A stretch of DNA of 64,000 nt. It comes from Sphingomonas oryzagri (GTDB taxonomy: Bacteria > Pseudomonadota > Alphaproteobacteria > Sphingomonadales > Sphingomonadaceae). Of this stretch, positions 44,270-54,269 are shown piece after piece. Below the pieces are notes generated by a model. The model was not told where the DNA came from. It did no database searches and worked only from the letters and a program-made list of their open reading frames with translations. The stretch lies in contig NZ_JARYGZ010000001.1 of NCBI RefSeq assembly GCF_029906645.1, positions 372,001 through 436,000 on the forward strand. Direction: 5' to 3'. Made by a program: the position numbers and the translations under genes. The stretch's first letter is position 1, and every line of letters begins with the position of its first letter.

Positions 44270-44839
44270 TCAGTTCTGCTGGCGCAGCGCGGTCTCGTTC
44301 ATGAAGCGCGCATCGTCGCCGGCGGCGAGCCAGGGCGCCTCGGCAGCGATCGCGCCGAGCATGTCGGCGAGATAGTCCATCTCGGATTTCGCATAGTTTC
44401 CAAGGACATATCCGGTCACCCGATCCTTGTGGCCGGGGTGGCCGATACCCAGTCGCACGCGGCGGAAGGGGTTGCCGATATGCGCTTCGGTGGAGCGCAG
44501 GCCATTGTGGCCGGCGGTGCCGCCGCCGGTTTTCACTTTTACCTTGAAGGGCAGGAGATCGAGCTCGTCGTGAAAAACCGTCACGTCGCCGACATCGAGC
44601 TTATGGAAGCGCATGGCTTCGCCGATCGCGCGGCCGCTCTCGTTCATGAAGGTGCCGGGCTTCAGCAGCAGGATCTTCTCCGATCCCACGCGGCCTTCGC
44701 GCACCCAACCGTGAAAGGCCTTCTTCTCGGGCGAGAAAGAGTGGAATTCGGCGATGGCGTCCACCGCCATGAAGCCGACATTGTGCCGGTGCATCGCATA
44801 TTGCGCGCCCGGATTGCCGAGGCCGGCCCAGAGTTGCAT
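44270..44839 (-). CDS. pth: Peptidyl-tRNA hydrolase
   Basis: 189 residues. GLGNPGAQYAMHRHNVGFM with catalytic His near 20, KPGTFMNESG near 60 with the conserved Asn, FHDELDL near 90 with catalytic Asp, and GGTAGHNGLRS near 105. It frees tRNA from dropped-off peptidyl-tRNA. Downstream of rplY on the same strand, a common order. Confidence 0.97.
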   Translation of the reverse strand: MQLWAGLGNPGAQYAMHRHNVGFMAVDAIAEFHSFSPEKKAFHGWVREGRVGSEKILLLKPGTFMNESGRAIGEAMRFHKLDVGDVTVFHDELDLLPFKVKVKTGGGTAGHNGLRSTEAHIGNPFRRVRLGIGHPGHKDRVTGYVLGNYAKSEMDYLADMLGAIAAEAPWLAAGDDARFMNETALRQQN

Positions 44840-44914
44840 CGATGGGCCTCCCGGATAAGCCCCAGCCCGCCACCCCGGATTTCGCCGGGATGACGGGGAA
44901 TGGGGTGGGGCGGA

Positions 44915-45547
44915 TTATTCCGCCTCGCCGCCTTCGGCTTCTTCGGCCGCGGCGGCTTCGCCCTCGGCAGACTTCAGCGCCGACGGAGCGGCGATCGTGG
45001 CGACGGTGAAGTCGCGGTCGTCGATCGCGGTCTTGGCGCCCTTGGGGAGCGTCACGGCCGAGATGTGGATCGACTCGCCGACATCGAAGCCGGCCAGGTC
45101 GACCGTGATCTGGTCGGGGATCTCGGCCGCATCGACGATCAGCTCGACGTCGTGACGGACGATCGAGAGCACGCCGCCGCGCTTCAGGCCCGGCGAGCCT
45201 TCCTCGTTCACGAACACCAGCGGCACGTTGACGTGGATGGTCGAATGCTCGCCGACGCGGAAGAAGTCGACGTGGAGCGGGCGATCGGTGACCGGGTGGA
45301 ACTGCACGTCCTTGGGCAGAGTGCGGATCGCGCCCTTGTCGGCACCCTCGATCATCACGATCGAGTTCATGAAGTGGCCGGTGCCCAGCATCTTGGCGAG
45401 CTCGCGCTCGTTGACGCTGATCGAAATCGGCTCCTTCTTGTCGCCGTAGATCACGGCGGGGACGCGGCCTTCACGGCGCAGATGACGGGAGGCTCCCTTG
45501 CCAGCCCGATCGCGCGTTTCGGCGGACAGCGTCAGCTGATCGCTCAT
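44915..45547 (-). CDS. rplY: 50S ribosomal protein L25 (CTC type)
   Basis: 210 residues, the long form with the L25 domain (about 1-90; [21 protein letters not shown]) plus a C-terminal TL5/CTC beta domain. The tail is very rich in Ala and Glu. It binds 5S rRNA. Precedes pth in one transcript, with a palindromic motif (CCCGG..CCGGG) in the gap. Confidence 0.96.
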   Translation of the reverse strand: MSDQLTLSAETRDRAGKGASRHLRREGRVPAVIYGDKKEPISISVNERELAKMLGTGHFMNSIVMIEGADKGAIRTLPKDVQFHPVTDRPLHVDFFRVGEHSTIHVNVPLVFVNEEGSPGLKRGGVLSIVRHDVELIVDAAEIPDQITVDLAGFDVGESIHISAVTLPKGAKTAIDDRDFTVATIAAPSALKSAEGEAAAAEEAEGGEAE

Positions 45548-45664
45548 CGCTCAATCTCCAAATATTAGCTCATGTGACATGCCGGACAGGCCTCCAGGGA
45601 TGACCCTGCACGGCAAGCGGGCGCGCATAGGCGAGATCGAGGGATTCGGCAAGCGCCCGTGTGG

Positions 45665-46563
45665 CTATTCGACCCGCACCGCCTGATAGCCGAGCTTCGC
45701 CAGCATCGCCTGTACCGAATCCGTGCCGACCAGATGCCCGGCGCCGACCGCCACCAATTGCGTGCCGGGCTGGTTGAGCCGCTGGACGATCGCGTCCGCC
45801 CAATGCGCGTTGCGCCGCGCGATCAGCACATTGCGCAGCGCCTGCGACTTCTTCATGTCCTTGTCGAAGCTCTTCGCGATGCCCTTCTCGTCGCCTTCCT
45901 TCCAGGCGCCGAGCATCTTGCCGAAATCGGCCGCGTCGTCCGATTTCTGGTCGACCACGCCTTCGAGGAACTGGCGCTGCTCCGGCTCTGGCATCGTGTC
46001 GAAGAAGCCGAGCTGCTGCTCCAGCGTCTCAAGCCCCTCGATCGGCTTGTTCTGGGCGCGGAACTGGGCCTTGAGGTGCTCCTCCACGCCGTCGGCCGAA
46101 TTGACGCCGAGCGTCTGCGCGGTGGCGCCGAACAGCACCATGCCTGCTGCCCACGTTTTCAGCTTGTTGAGCGTGTCGGCGGGGACGGAGGACTTCTTTT
46201 CGAGCGCAGCCAGCGCACCGCGATATTTGGGGTCGATCCGGTCGGCGAGCGGCGCGATCGGGCCGGTGGCGGTGCCCATCTTGAACAAGGCGGCCGCCGA
46301 CTTGGTCGGATCCTGATCAAGTCGGATCGTAGCCATGTCGTTCTGTGAGCCAAGGAGTTGTGTACACACCTTGTCTTCCTAAGACCGCTTGGCCTCCGAC
46401 TTCCGAACAGATAGACGGTCGACGGACCCTTCTGCAGCCGCCAGATCGCGGGGTGCGCCTGCGCCTTCGCGACATGCTGGCGGGCCAGCAGCGCGGAGGG
46501 AAGGGCGGGTTGCAGGAGGGCGAGGAAGGCGGCGGCGAACGCGCGCCAGCGAGTCAGCTTCAT
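45665..46563 (-). pseudogene. TraB/GumN-family protein, frameshifted
   Basis: The intact family protein would have a signal peptide, an early metal-binding GxxH motif in 'FGTIH', and a late GxxH motif. Here the signal peptide (FAAAFLALLQPALPSALLA) and PAIWRLQKGPSTVYLFGS are in one reading frame from ATG 46563, but the frame is then lost; the rest (TIRLDQDPTKSAAALFKMG onward, with the late motif AVGAGHL) is in another frame from about 46330. The junction has replaced the early GxxH motif. A GTG-started remnant at 46369 has no signal peptide. Function therefore probably lost. The upstream gap also has no regular start. Confidence 0.75.
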
Positions 46564-46646
46564 ACAGCCCGTCCTACAGCCAGCTTGGGCGGGCACAAGC
46601 GCCCTTTGCTTGACCCGCGACATGCGAGGCGCCAGAGGCGGCACCC

Positions 46647-47555
46647 ATGTCTACACCGGTTTCCTCGGGGCCTATGAGCTTCCAGCGGCTGATCCTGACT
46701 CTCCATGATTATTGGAGCGATCGGGGCTGCCTGATCCTCCAGCCCTACGACATGGAGATGGGGGCGGGCACATTCCACCCCGCGACGACGCTGCGCGCGC
46801 TGGGGCCTAGCCCATGGAAGGCCGCCTACGTCCAGCCCTCGCGCCGCCCGACCGACGGCCGCTATGGCGAGAACCCGAACCGGCTCCAGCATTATTATCA
46901 ATATCAGGTGGTGCTGAAGCCCTCGCCCCCGAACCTGCAGGAGCTGTATCTAGGCTCCTTGAAGGCGATCGGCATCGACTTCACCAAGCACGACATCCGC
47001 TTCGTCGAGGACGATTGGGAAAGTCCGACGCTCGGCGCCTGGGGGCTGGGCTGGGAAGTCTGGTGCGACGGCATGGAGGTGACCCAGTTCACCTATTTCC
47101 AGCAGGTCGGCGGCTATGACTGCAAGCCGGTGCTGGGCGAACTGACCTACGGGCTGGAGCGCCTCGCCATGTATATCCAGGGCGTGGACCGGGTGTACGA
47201 CCTCAGGTTCAACGACGAGGGCGTGACCTACGGTGACGTCTTCCTCGAAAACGAGAAGCAGCAGAGCGAATACAATTTCGAGGTCGCGAACACCGAGGCG
47301 CTCTTCGACACCTTCCGCAAGGCGACCGCCGAGTGCCAGGTCTGCCTCGACCGCAAGCTGCCGCTGCCGGCCTATGAGCAGGCGATCAAGGCCAGTCACA
47401 CCTTCAACCTGCTGCAGGCGCGCGGCGTGATCTCGGTTGCCGAGCGGCAGGCCTATATCGGCCGCGTCCGCGATCTGGCGAAGGGGGCGTGCGCGAGCTG
47501 GATCGAGAAGAACACGCCTGAATGGGAAGCGCGTTTTCCGGGGTGGGTGGCATGA
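46647..47555 (+). CDS. glyQ: Glycine-tRNA ligase, alpha subunit
   Basis: 302 residues. [25 protein letters not shown] near the N-terminus, [20 protein letters not shown] and [24 protein letters not shown] are the catalytic-core motifs of class II GlyRS alpha. A second start at ATG 46674 is possible. The stop overlaps glyS (ATGA at 47552). Works in a heterotetramer with GlyS. Confidence 0.97.
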   Translation: MSTPVSSGPMSFQRLILTLHDYWSDRGCLILQPYDMEMGAGTFHPATTLRALGPSPWKAAYVQPSRRPTDGRYGENPNRLQHYYQYQVVLKPSPPNLQELYLGSLKAIGIDFTKHDIRFVEDDWESPTLGAWGLGWEVWCDGMEVTQFTYFQQVGGYDCKPVLGELTYGLERLAMYIQGVDRVYDLRFNDEGVTYGDVFLENEKQQSEYNFEVANTEALFDTFRKATAECQVCLDRKLPLPAYEQAIKASHTFNLLQARGVISVAERQAYIGRVRDLAKGACASWIEKNTPEWEARFPGWVA

Positions 47556-49717
47556 CGGACTTTCTGCTCGAACTGCTCTCCGAGGAAATCCCGGCGCGGA
47601 TGCAGGAGAAGGCGTCGGCCGATCTCGCGCGTCTGTTCGAGGCGGAGCTGGCCAAGAGCGGCCTCAAGGCGGAAGCCATCGAGAGCTTCGTCACGCCGCG
47701 CCGCCTCGCCCTGATCGCGAAGGGGCTGCCCGCCGCGACCGAGGCGGTGTCGGAGGAACTGAAAGGCCCGCGCGCCGATGCGCCGGAGCAGGCGCTCGCC
47801 GGCTTCCTCGGCAAGACCGGGCTGACCCGCGAGCAGCTGGTCGAGCGCGAGGATGCCAAGGGCAACAAGGTGCTCTTCGCCGTCATCGAGAAACCCGGCC
47901 GCCCGACCGCCGAGGTGCTGGCCGAGGCGATCCCCGCGATCGTCCGCGCCTTCCCCTGGCCCAAGTCGATGCGCTGGGGCACGGCGTCGCTCTCCACCGA
48001 GAGCCTGCGCTGGGTGCGTCCGCTGCAGGGCATCGTCGCATTGTTCGGCGAGGATGTGGTGCCGTTCGCAATCGCCGGCGTCGCTTCCGGCGCGACCACG
48101 GTCGGCCACCGCTTCCACCATCCGGACGTCGTGACGATCGGATCGGCGGCGGACTATGCGTGCAAGCTGCGCGCCTGCCATGTCATCGTCGACAGCGAGG
48201 AGCGCCGCCGCATCGTCCGCGAGGGTGCCGAGGCCGCCGCCGCCGCCGAGGGGCTGGTGCTGGTCCCCGACGAGGGGCTGGTCGCCGAGAATGCCGGTCT
48301 CACCGAATGGCCGGTGCCGCTGCTCGGCCGCTTCGATCCCGCGTTCCTGACCGTGCCGCGCGAGGTGATCCAGCTCACCATGCGGACCAATCAGAAGTAT
48401 TTTACCTGCAACGATGCGGGCGGTACGCTCGCTCCGGCCTTTGTCTGCACCGCCAACATCGTGGCGGCGGACGGCGGCAAGGCGATCGTCGAGGGCAACG
48501 CCAAGGTGCTCGCCGCGCGGCTCAGCGATGCGCGCTTCTTCTGGGAGCAGGATCTCAAGGTTCCGCTGGCCGAGCAGGCGAAGAAGCTCGACCAGATCGT
48601 CTTCCACGAAAAGCTCGGCACCGTCGCTGACAAGGTGGAGCGGGTGGCGAAGCTGGCCGAATGGCTGGTGGAGGAGGGGATCGTCAAGGGCGCGAGCGCC
48701 GACGAGGCCGAACAGGCCGCGCGGCTCGCCAAGGCGGACCTCGTCACCGGCATGGTCGGCGAGTTCCCCGAGTTGCAGGGCGTGATGGGCGGCTATTATG
48801 CGCGGGCCGAAGGCTTGCCTGATGCCGTCGCCGACGCCATCCGCGATCACTACAAGCCGGTCGGCCAGGGCGACGACGTCCCCACCGGGCCGGTGACGGT
48901 CGCGGTGAGCTTGGCGGACAAGCTGGATACGCTGTCTAGCTATTTTTATCTTCGCGAAATGCCGACTGGATCCCGTGACCCGTTCGCGCTCAGGCGAGCC
49001 GCTCTAGGCGCGATCAAGCTCATTCTAGCGAACAATCTTCGTATGGCGCTTATTCCGCTCCTGCTGAAGCAGTTCAAATTGGTCGAAGAGACTTCCGAAA
49101 AGGTCGCCGCTGCGGATCACGACAAAGCTCTTGCTGCCGCCGGTATGGAAACCGGTGCTATCGTTTTAACGCTCGGAGATTTCGACGACCAAGTTGTCAA
49201 CCTTACCGACTTCTTCGCCGATCGCCTCAAGGTCCAGCAGCGCGAGGCGGGTGTCCGCCACGACCTGATCGACGCGGTGTTCGCGCTCGGCGGAGAGGAC
49301 GATCTCGTCCGGCTGCTCGCCCGCGTGAAGGCGCTGCAGGCGTTCGTCGAGACGGAGGAGGGAGCCAATCTCCTCGCCGGTTATCGCCGCGCGGCGAACA
49401 TCCTGCGGGCCGAGGCGAAGAAGGGGACGGAACCGCAGCCCTTCTCCGGCTTTACCTACACGCCCGATGCCGCCGAGGCCGCTCTGGCCGAAGTGCTCGA
49501 CGCGCAATTGCCGATCGCGGAACGCGCAATCGAGGCGGAGGATTTCGAAGGCGCGATGACTGCGTTGTCAGTCATTCGTCCGACAATTGATCGCTTCTTT
49601 GATGATGTGACGGTGAATTCGGAAGAACAGGCCAAACGAACTACCCGTCTTGCTCTACTTGAAAAATTGCGTGTTGCGATGCACAAGGTCGCCGATTTCT
49701 CCCGGATAGAGGGTTAG
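47552..49717 (+). CDS. glyS: Glycine-tRNA ligase, beta subunit
   Basis: 721 residues. [15 protein letters not shown] near the start, [14 protein letters not shown]-type RNA-binding segment ([14 protein letters not shown]), [17 protein letters not shown], and [16 protein letters not shown] in the HD/helical domain; all normal for GlyS. Two stretches (about 48935-49205 and 49555-49700) have about 45-48% GC in the lines sampled, with codons such as TTA, CTA and CTT that are rare elsewhere in the window, yet the encoded protein is conserved. Confidence 0.96.
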   Translation: MTDFLLELLSEEIPARMQEKASADLARLFEAELAKSGLKAEAIESFVTPRRLALIAKGLPAATEAVSEELKGPRADAPEQALAGFLGKTGLTREQLVEREDAKGNKVLFAVIEKPGRPTAEVLAEAIPAIVRAFPWPKSMRWGTASLSTESLRWVRPLQGIVALFGEDVVPFAIAGVASGATTVGHRFHHPDVVTIGSAADYACKLRACHVIVDSEERRRIVREGAEAAAAAEGLVLVPDEGLVAENAGLTEWPVPLLGRFDPAFLTVPREVIQLTMRTNQKYFTCNDAGGTLAPAFVCTANIVAADGGKAIVEGNAKVLAARLSDARFFWEQDLKVPLAEQAKKLDQIVFHEKLGTVADKVERVAKLAEWLVEEGIVKGASADEAEQAARLAKADLVTGMVGEFPELQGVMGGYYARAEGLPDAVADAIRDHYKPVGQGDDVPTGPVTVAVSLADKLDTLSSYFYLREMPTGSRDPFALRRAALGAIKLILANNLRMALIPLLLKQFKLVEETSEKVAAADHDKALAAAGMETGAIVLTLGDFDDQVVNLTDFFADRLKVQQREAGVRHDLIDAVFALGGEDDLVRLLARVKALQAFVETEEGANLLAGYRRAANILRAEAKKGTEPQPFSGFTYTPDAAEAALAEVLDAQLPIAERAIEAEDFEGAMTALSVIRPTIDRFFDDVTVNSEEQAKRTTRLALLEKLRVAMHKVADFSRIEG

Positions 49718-49722
49718 ATAAC

Positions 49723-52443
49723 GTGGTGACTTCCGCCTCCGCAGCCAACAGCAATGCGAAACTGAAGGGGGACGGCGACGTGCAGTACGTGTATCGATTC
49801 GGTGGCGGCGTGTCGGATGGCGGCGCGGGCGATCGCAACCTGCTCGGCGGCAAGGGTGCCAACCTGGCCGAAATGGCCTCGATCGGCCTGCCGGTGCCGC
49901 CGGGCTTCACCATCTCCACCGAGATGTGCACCCGCTATTACGAGGACGGATCGGCCTTTCCGGAAAGCCTGAAGGCCGAAGTCGCCGCCGGTATCGCGCA
50001 TATCGAGGGGATCACCGACAAGGTGTTCGGCGATGCGGCGAACCCGCTGCTCGTCTCGGTCCGCTCGGGCGCGCGCGCCTCGATGCCGGGCATGATGGAC
50101 ACGGTGCTGAACCTCGGCCTCAACGACCAGACCGTCGAGGGGCTGGCCGAGGGTTCGGGCGACGCGCGCTTCGCGTGGGACAGCTATCGTCGCTTCATCC
50201 AGATGTATTCGGACGTGGTTCTGGAGCTCGATCACGGCGCCTTCGAGGAAGCGCTGGAGATCGCCAAGGAGGATCACGGCTATTCGCTCGACACCGAGCT
50301 TTCGGCCGATGACCTGAAAGCGCTGGTGACGACCTACAAGGGCCTCGTCGAGCAGCAATGGGGCAAGCCCTTCCCACAGGACGTGCACGAGCAGCTCTGG
50401 GGCGCGGTGGGCGCGGTGTTCGGCTCCTGGCAGTCCGAGCGCGCCAAGGTCTATCGCCGGCTGAACGACATTCCCGCCGACTGGGGCACGGCGGTCAACG
50501 TGCAGGCGATGGTGTTCGGTAACATGGGCGACACCTCGGCGACGGGCGTGGCCTTCACCCGTGATCCGTCGAAGGGCGATCGCGCCTATTATGGCGAATT
50601 CCTGATCAACGCGCAGGGCGAGGACGTGGTCGCGGGCATCCGCACGCCGCAATATCTCACCAAGGCCGCGCGCGAGGAAGCGGGCGCCAAGGCCGCCTCG
50701 ATGGAAGAGGCGATGCCGGACGTCTACGGCCAGCTCGCCAAGGTGTTCGACCTGCTGGAGACGCATTACCGCGACATGCAGGACATCGAGTTCACCGTGC
50801 AGGAGGGCAAGCTCTGGATGCTCCAGACGCGCTCCGGCAAGCGGACGGCGAAGGCCGCGCTCAAGATCGCGGTGGACATGGCGAACGAGGGGCTGATCGA
50901 CCAGAAGGAAGCGATCCTGCGCGTCGATCCGCTGGCGCTGGATCAGCTGCTGCACCCGACGCTCGACCCCGATGCGCCGCGCGACGTGATCGCCAAGGGC
51001 CTTCCGGCCTCGCCGGGCGCGGCCTCGGGCATCGTCGTGTTCGACGCCGAAACCGCCGAGCAGCGCGCCGAGCGGGGCGACAGCGTGATCCTCGTCCGCG
51101 TCGAGACGTCGCCCGAGGACATTCACGGCATGCACGCGGCGCGCGGCATCCTGACGGCGCGCGGCGGCATGACCAGCCACGCCGCCGTGGTGGCGCGCGG
51201 CATGGGCCGCCCCTGCGTCTCGGGCGCGGGCACGCTGGCGATCGAGGGCAAGGCCAAGCGGATGCGCGTCGCCGGCCGCGAGTTCAAGGAAGGCGACGTC
51301 ATCACCATCGACGGCTCCACCGGCGAGGTGATGGCGGGCGAGGTGGCGACGGTGCAGCCCGAACTCGCCGGCGATTTCGGCACGCTGATGGAATGGGCCG
51401 ACGCCGGCCGGCGCCTGAAGGTGCGCGCCAATGCCGAGACGCCGCTCGATTGCAAGACGGCGCGCGATTTCGGCGCCGAGGGCGTGGGCCTCTGCCGTAC
51501 CGAGCACATGTTCTTCGAGGCGGGGCGGATCACGGCGGTGCGCCAGATGATCCTCGCCGAGAAGGAGGCGGGGCGTCGCGCCGCACTCGACAAGCTGCTG
51601 CCCGAACAGCGGGCCGACTTCGCCGCGATCTTCGAGATCATGGCCGGCCTGCCGGTGACGATCCGCCTGCTCGATCCGCCGCTCCACGAGTTCCTGCCGC
51701 ATGAGGAGACGGAGTTCGCCGAGGTGGCGCAGGCGTCGGGCATTTCGGTCGAGGCGCTCAAGCAGCGCGCGTCCGAACTGCACGAGTTCAACCCGATGCT
51801 CGGCCATCGTGGCTGTCGCCTCGGCGTCACCTATCCCGAAATCTACGAGATGCAGGCGCGCGCGATCTTCGAGGCGGCCGTCGAGGTCGCGGAGAAGACC
51901 GGCGAGGCGCCGATCCCCGAGGTGATGATCCCGCTCGTCGCCACCGCACGCGAGCTGGAGCTTATGAAGGCCGTCGTCGATGCCGCCGCCAACGCGGTGT
52001 TCGAGGAGAAGGGCCGCGCGCTCGACTATCTCGTCGGCACGATGATCGAGCTGCCGCGCGCCGCGCTCAAGGCCGGCGATATCGCCGAGGTGGGCGAGTT
52101 CTTCTCGTTCGGCACCAACGACCTCACCCAGACCACGCTCGGCGTCTCGCGCGACGACGCGGCTCGGTTCCTGGGCGTCTATGTCGAGAAGGGCATCTAC
52201 GCGAAGGATCCGTTCGTCAGCCTAGACACCGACGGCGTCGGCGAACTGATCGAGATCGCCGCCGAGCGCGGCCGCAAGACGCGCCCCGGCATCAAGCTCG
52301 GCATCTGTGGCGAGCATGGCGGCGACCCGGCCTCGATCGCCTTCTGCGAACAGACTGGCCTCGATTACGTCTCGGCCTCACCCTATCGGGTGCCGATCGC
52401 GCGTCTGGCGGCGGCGCAGGCGGCGTTGAGGGCGACCAAGTGA
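49723..52443 (+). CDS. ppdK: Pyruvate, phosphate dikinase
   Basis: 906 residues. N-terminal nucleotide-binding domain, with LLGGKGANLAEMASIGLPVPPGF and SVRSGARASMPGMMDTVLNLG; the phospho-histidine domain motif GGMTSHAAVVARGMG (His near 485) and the C-terminal PEP/pyruvate domain with FGTNDLTQTTLGVSRDD. It interconverts pyruvate + ATP + Pi and PEP + AMP + PPi. The protein has an extra ~25 residues before the usual YVYRFGGG start. GTG 49723 is five bases past glyS, so the genes likely form one transcript. Confidence 0.97.
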   Translation: MVTSASAANSNAKLKGDGDVQYVYRFGGGVSDGGAGDRNLLGGKGANLAEMASIGLPVPPGFTISTEMCTRYYEDGSAFPESLKAEVAAGIAHIEGITDKVFGDAANPLLVSVRSGARASMPGMMDTVLNLGLNDQTVEGLAEGSGDARFAWDSYRRFIQMYSDVVLELDHGAFEEALEIAKEDHGYSLDTELSADDLKALVTTYKGLVEQQWGKPFPQDVHEQLWGAVGAVFGSWQSERAKVYRRLNDIPADWGTAVNVQAMVFGNMGDTSATGVAFTRDPSKGDRAYYGEFLINAQGEDVVAGIRTPQYLTKAAREEAGAKAASMEEAMPDVYGQLAKVFDLLETHYRDMQDIEFTVQEGKLWMLQTRSGKRTAKAALKIAVDMANEGLIDQKEAILRVDPLALDQLLHPTLDPDAPRDVIAKGLPASPGAASGIVVFDAETAEQRAERGDSVILVRVETSPEDIHGMHAARGILTARGGMTSHAAVVARGMGRPCVSGAGTLAIEGKAKRMRVAGREFKEGDVITIDGSTGEVMAGEVATVQPELAGDFGTLMEWADAGRRLKVRANAETPLDCKTARDFGAEGVGLCRTEHMFFEAGRITAVRQMILAEKEAGRRAALDKLLPEQRADFAAIFEIMAGLPVTIRLLDPPLHEFLPHEETEFAEVAQASGISVEALKQRASELHEFNPMLGHRGCRLGVTYPEIYEMQARAIFEAAVEVAEKTGEAPIPEVMIPLVATARELELMKAVVDAAANAVFEEKGRALDYLVGTMIELPRAALKAGDIAEVGEFFSFGTNDLTQTTLGVSRDDAARFLGVYVEKGIYAKDPFVSLDTDGVGELIEIAAERGRKTRPGIKLGICGEHGGDPASIAFCEQTGLDYVSASPYRVPIARLAAAQAALRATK

Positions 52444-52673
52444 AGCTCGTTCTCGCTCTCGTGGCTGGCGGACTGCTGATCGCGGCCGCCCCCGTCAAGA
52501 TCGTCCCGGCGCCCGCCGACGACAAGCCGGCCGAGCCGGTCGGCGCGGCGGCGCGGCAGAAGCATGGGCCGGAGCCGCTGGCGAAGCCGCCGGCGGATGT
52601 CGGCGCGGCGGAAGATCCCGCGCCGGTGCCGGGAGCGCCAGAGACACCGCCGGCCGCTCCTCAGCCGAAATAA
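52440..52673 (+). CDS. Small exported Pro/Ala-rich protein
   Basis: 77 residues, started at a GTG overlapping the ppdK stop (GTGA). Signal peptide LVLALVAGGLLIAAA, then a disordered Pro/Ala/Lys-rich tail with no Cys. No family recognised; perhaps made only in coupling with ppdK. The low-complexity tail gives little support for a fold, so confidence is moderate. Confidence 0.55.
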   Translation: MKLVLALVAGGLLIAAAPVKIVPAPADDKPAEPVGAAARQKHGPEPLAKPPADVGAAEDPAPVPGAPETPPAAPQPK

Positions 52674-52692
52674 GCGAGGTCGAGAGCAGGCA

Positions 52693-53187
52693 TCAGGCGA
52701 CGGTGCCCCACCGCGTGCGGTGGGCATCGACGCCATCCGCGCGCAAGGTGGCGGCCTGCTCACGCCACTCTTCATAGGCGATGGTGCCGCTCTTGAGGCC
52801 GAGCCGGTTTTCGAGCGTCGCCGCTTCGCCGTCCGACAGGGCTTCGACCTGGCGATAGCGGTGGATGCCGGCTTCGTTGAGGCCGGTCTCGCCGGTCCGC
52901 CCGATACCCCGGATCAGGGCGAGGTCGTCGCGGTTGCCGGCGGCCGCAGCGCCGATCGCGCCCGCCGTGCCGGGGACCACCGTGTGGCCCGCGACCTGCC
53001 GTTCCAGTTCGACGTTGCGCTCTCGCACCGCGGCAAGCTCCACCTCGGCATTCTTCCGTGCCGCGATCTCGTCAGTATAGGCGCGGCGCCACTTCGCTCC
53101 GCCTGAGCGGGACAGCAGGCCGAACAGCCAGCCAAGAATGAGCACGAGGGCGACGATCGCCCACTGGTTCGGGGTGAAGCCCATCAC
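52693..53187 (-). CDS. Membrane-anchored helix-hairpin-helix-like protein
   Basis: 164 residues. N-terminal membrane helix WAIVALVLILGWLFGLL, then a coiled-coil segment (about 35-70), then DLALIRGIGRTGETGLNEAG and WREQAATL, a small domain found in many sphingomonad proteins and resembling predicted DNA-binding helix-hairpin-helix folds. Function unknown. Just downstream of tadC on the same strand, but its place in the pilus operon is uncertain. Confidence 0.75.
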   Translation of the reverse strand: MMGFTPNQWAIVALVLILGWLFGLLSRSGGAKWRRAYTDEIAARKNAEVELAAVRERNVELERQVAGHTVVPGTAGAIGAAAAGNRDDLALIRGIGRTGETGLNEAGIHRYRQVEALSDGEAATLENRLGLKSGTIAYEEWREQAATLRADGVDAHRTRWGTVA

Positions 53188-53254
53188 AGCCTCCTCTTGT
53201 TACGGAGGCAGAACCGACGAGGGGGGACGGCGTTCCGTCACCCCCTCCGGTGGA

Positions 53255-54253
53255 TCATCCCATCTTGCCCGAGGACATGGCGTCGCTGATCGAGCAGGCC
53301 GCCGGCCCGAGGATCACGATGAACAGCACCGGCAGAATGAACAGGATCAGCGGCACCGTCATGATCGCGGGCAGGCGCGCGGCCTTTTCCTCGGCACGCA
53401 TCATGCGTTCGTTGCGGAACTCCGCCGACAGCACGCGCAGCGCCGAGGCGAGCGGGGTGCCGTATTTCTCGGTCTGGATCATGGTGGTGACGACGCCGCG
53501 CACCGAATCCAGCGCCACGCGCGTGGACAGATTCTCGAAGGCCTGGCGGCGTTCCGTCAGGAAGCCCAGTTCGATTGCGGTCAGCATGAACTCGTCGCCA
53601 AGCTCCGGATAGGCCTTGCCCAGTTCCTTCGACACGCGATTGAATGCGGCATCGACGGTCAGGCCGGCCTCGGCACAGATCACCAGCAGGTCGAGCGCGT
53701 CGGGCAGGCCCTTGCGGATCTCGGCCGAGCGTTTCGAGATGGTGTTCGACAACCAGATGTCCGGTCCCTTGTAGGACAGAACCAGTGCGCCGGCGACGAA
53801 GCCGTAATGCTTGAGCGGACCCCAGGTCGGGAACCAGCCGAGCCCGTAGACGCCGATGATAGCGATGCCGCCGATGACGATCGGCAGCACCATCCGCGCG
53901 AAAATCACCGCGACGGCGGCGTCCTTCGAACGGATGCCGGCCTGCAGCAGCTTGATCTGCGCGGCCTTGAGCTGGCTGTCCTGAAGCACTTTCAGGCTGG
54001 CCAGCGCCGAACGCATCTTGTCCGTCGCCTCGTTGCGCGCGGTCAGCTTCGCGCGGCGCTTCGAGGTGGAGGCGGTGATGCCGAGCTTCAACTGTTCGCG
54101 GCGCTCGTTCAGCGCCTTGACGCGCTTCGCCATCGGATCGCGCACGGTGGTCGCGAGATAGAGCGCGAAGAGCACCGCACCGGTGGCGAGCATCGCCATG
54201 ACGGTGCCGAGCACCATCGCATCGATGCCGAGGACGGAAGGATGGCTGGCCAT
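53255..54253 (-). CDS. tadC: Tad pilus inner-membrane platform protein TadC
   Basis: 332 residues of the GspF/TadC type. An N-terminal helix (VLGTVMAMLATGAVLFALYL), a central pair (VIFARMVLPIVIGGIAIIGVYGLG), and a C-terminal helix (IMTVPLILFILPVLFIVILG). The T2SSF cytoplasmic domain contains LVICAEAGLTVDAAFNRVSKEL. With TadB it forms the platform for pilus assembly. Last pilus gene of the operon; 16 bases after tadB. Confidence 0.93.
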   Translation of the reverse strand: MASHPSVLGIDAMVLGTVMAMLATGAVLFALYLATTVRDPMAKRVKALNERREQLKLGITASTSKRRAKLTARNEATDKMRSALASLKVLQDSQLKAAQIKLLQAGIRSKDAAVAVIFARMVLPIVIGGIAIIGVYGLGWFPTWGPLKHYGFVAGALVLSYKGPDIWLSNTISKRSAEIRKGLPDALDLLVICAEAGLTVDAAFNRVSKELGKAYPELGDEFMLTAIELGFLTERRQAFENLSTRVALDSVRGVVTTMIQTEKYGTPLASALRVLSAEFRNERMMRAEEKAARLPAIMTVPLILFILPVLFIVILGPAACSISDAMSSGKMG

Positions 54254-54269
54254 ATCGTGTGCTCCCGCC

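Noticed and set aside
46159-46644. A separate 161-residue protein from the N-terminal frame of the GumN region.
   Set aside because: Beyond STVYLFGS it has no family-like sequence and it overlaps the rest of the same gene in another frame; it is better read as one broken gene.
49714-51807. A 697-residue open frame antisense to ppdK.
   Set aside because: Same explanation: composition is that of a reverse-complement frame of a GC-rich gene.
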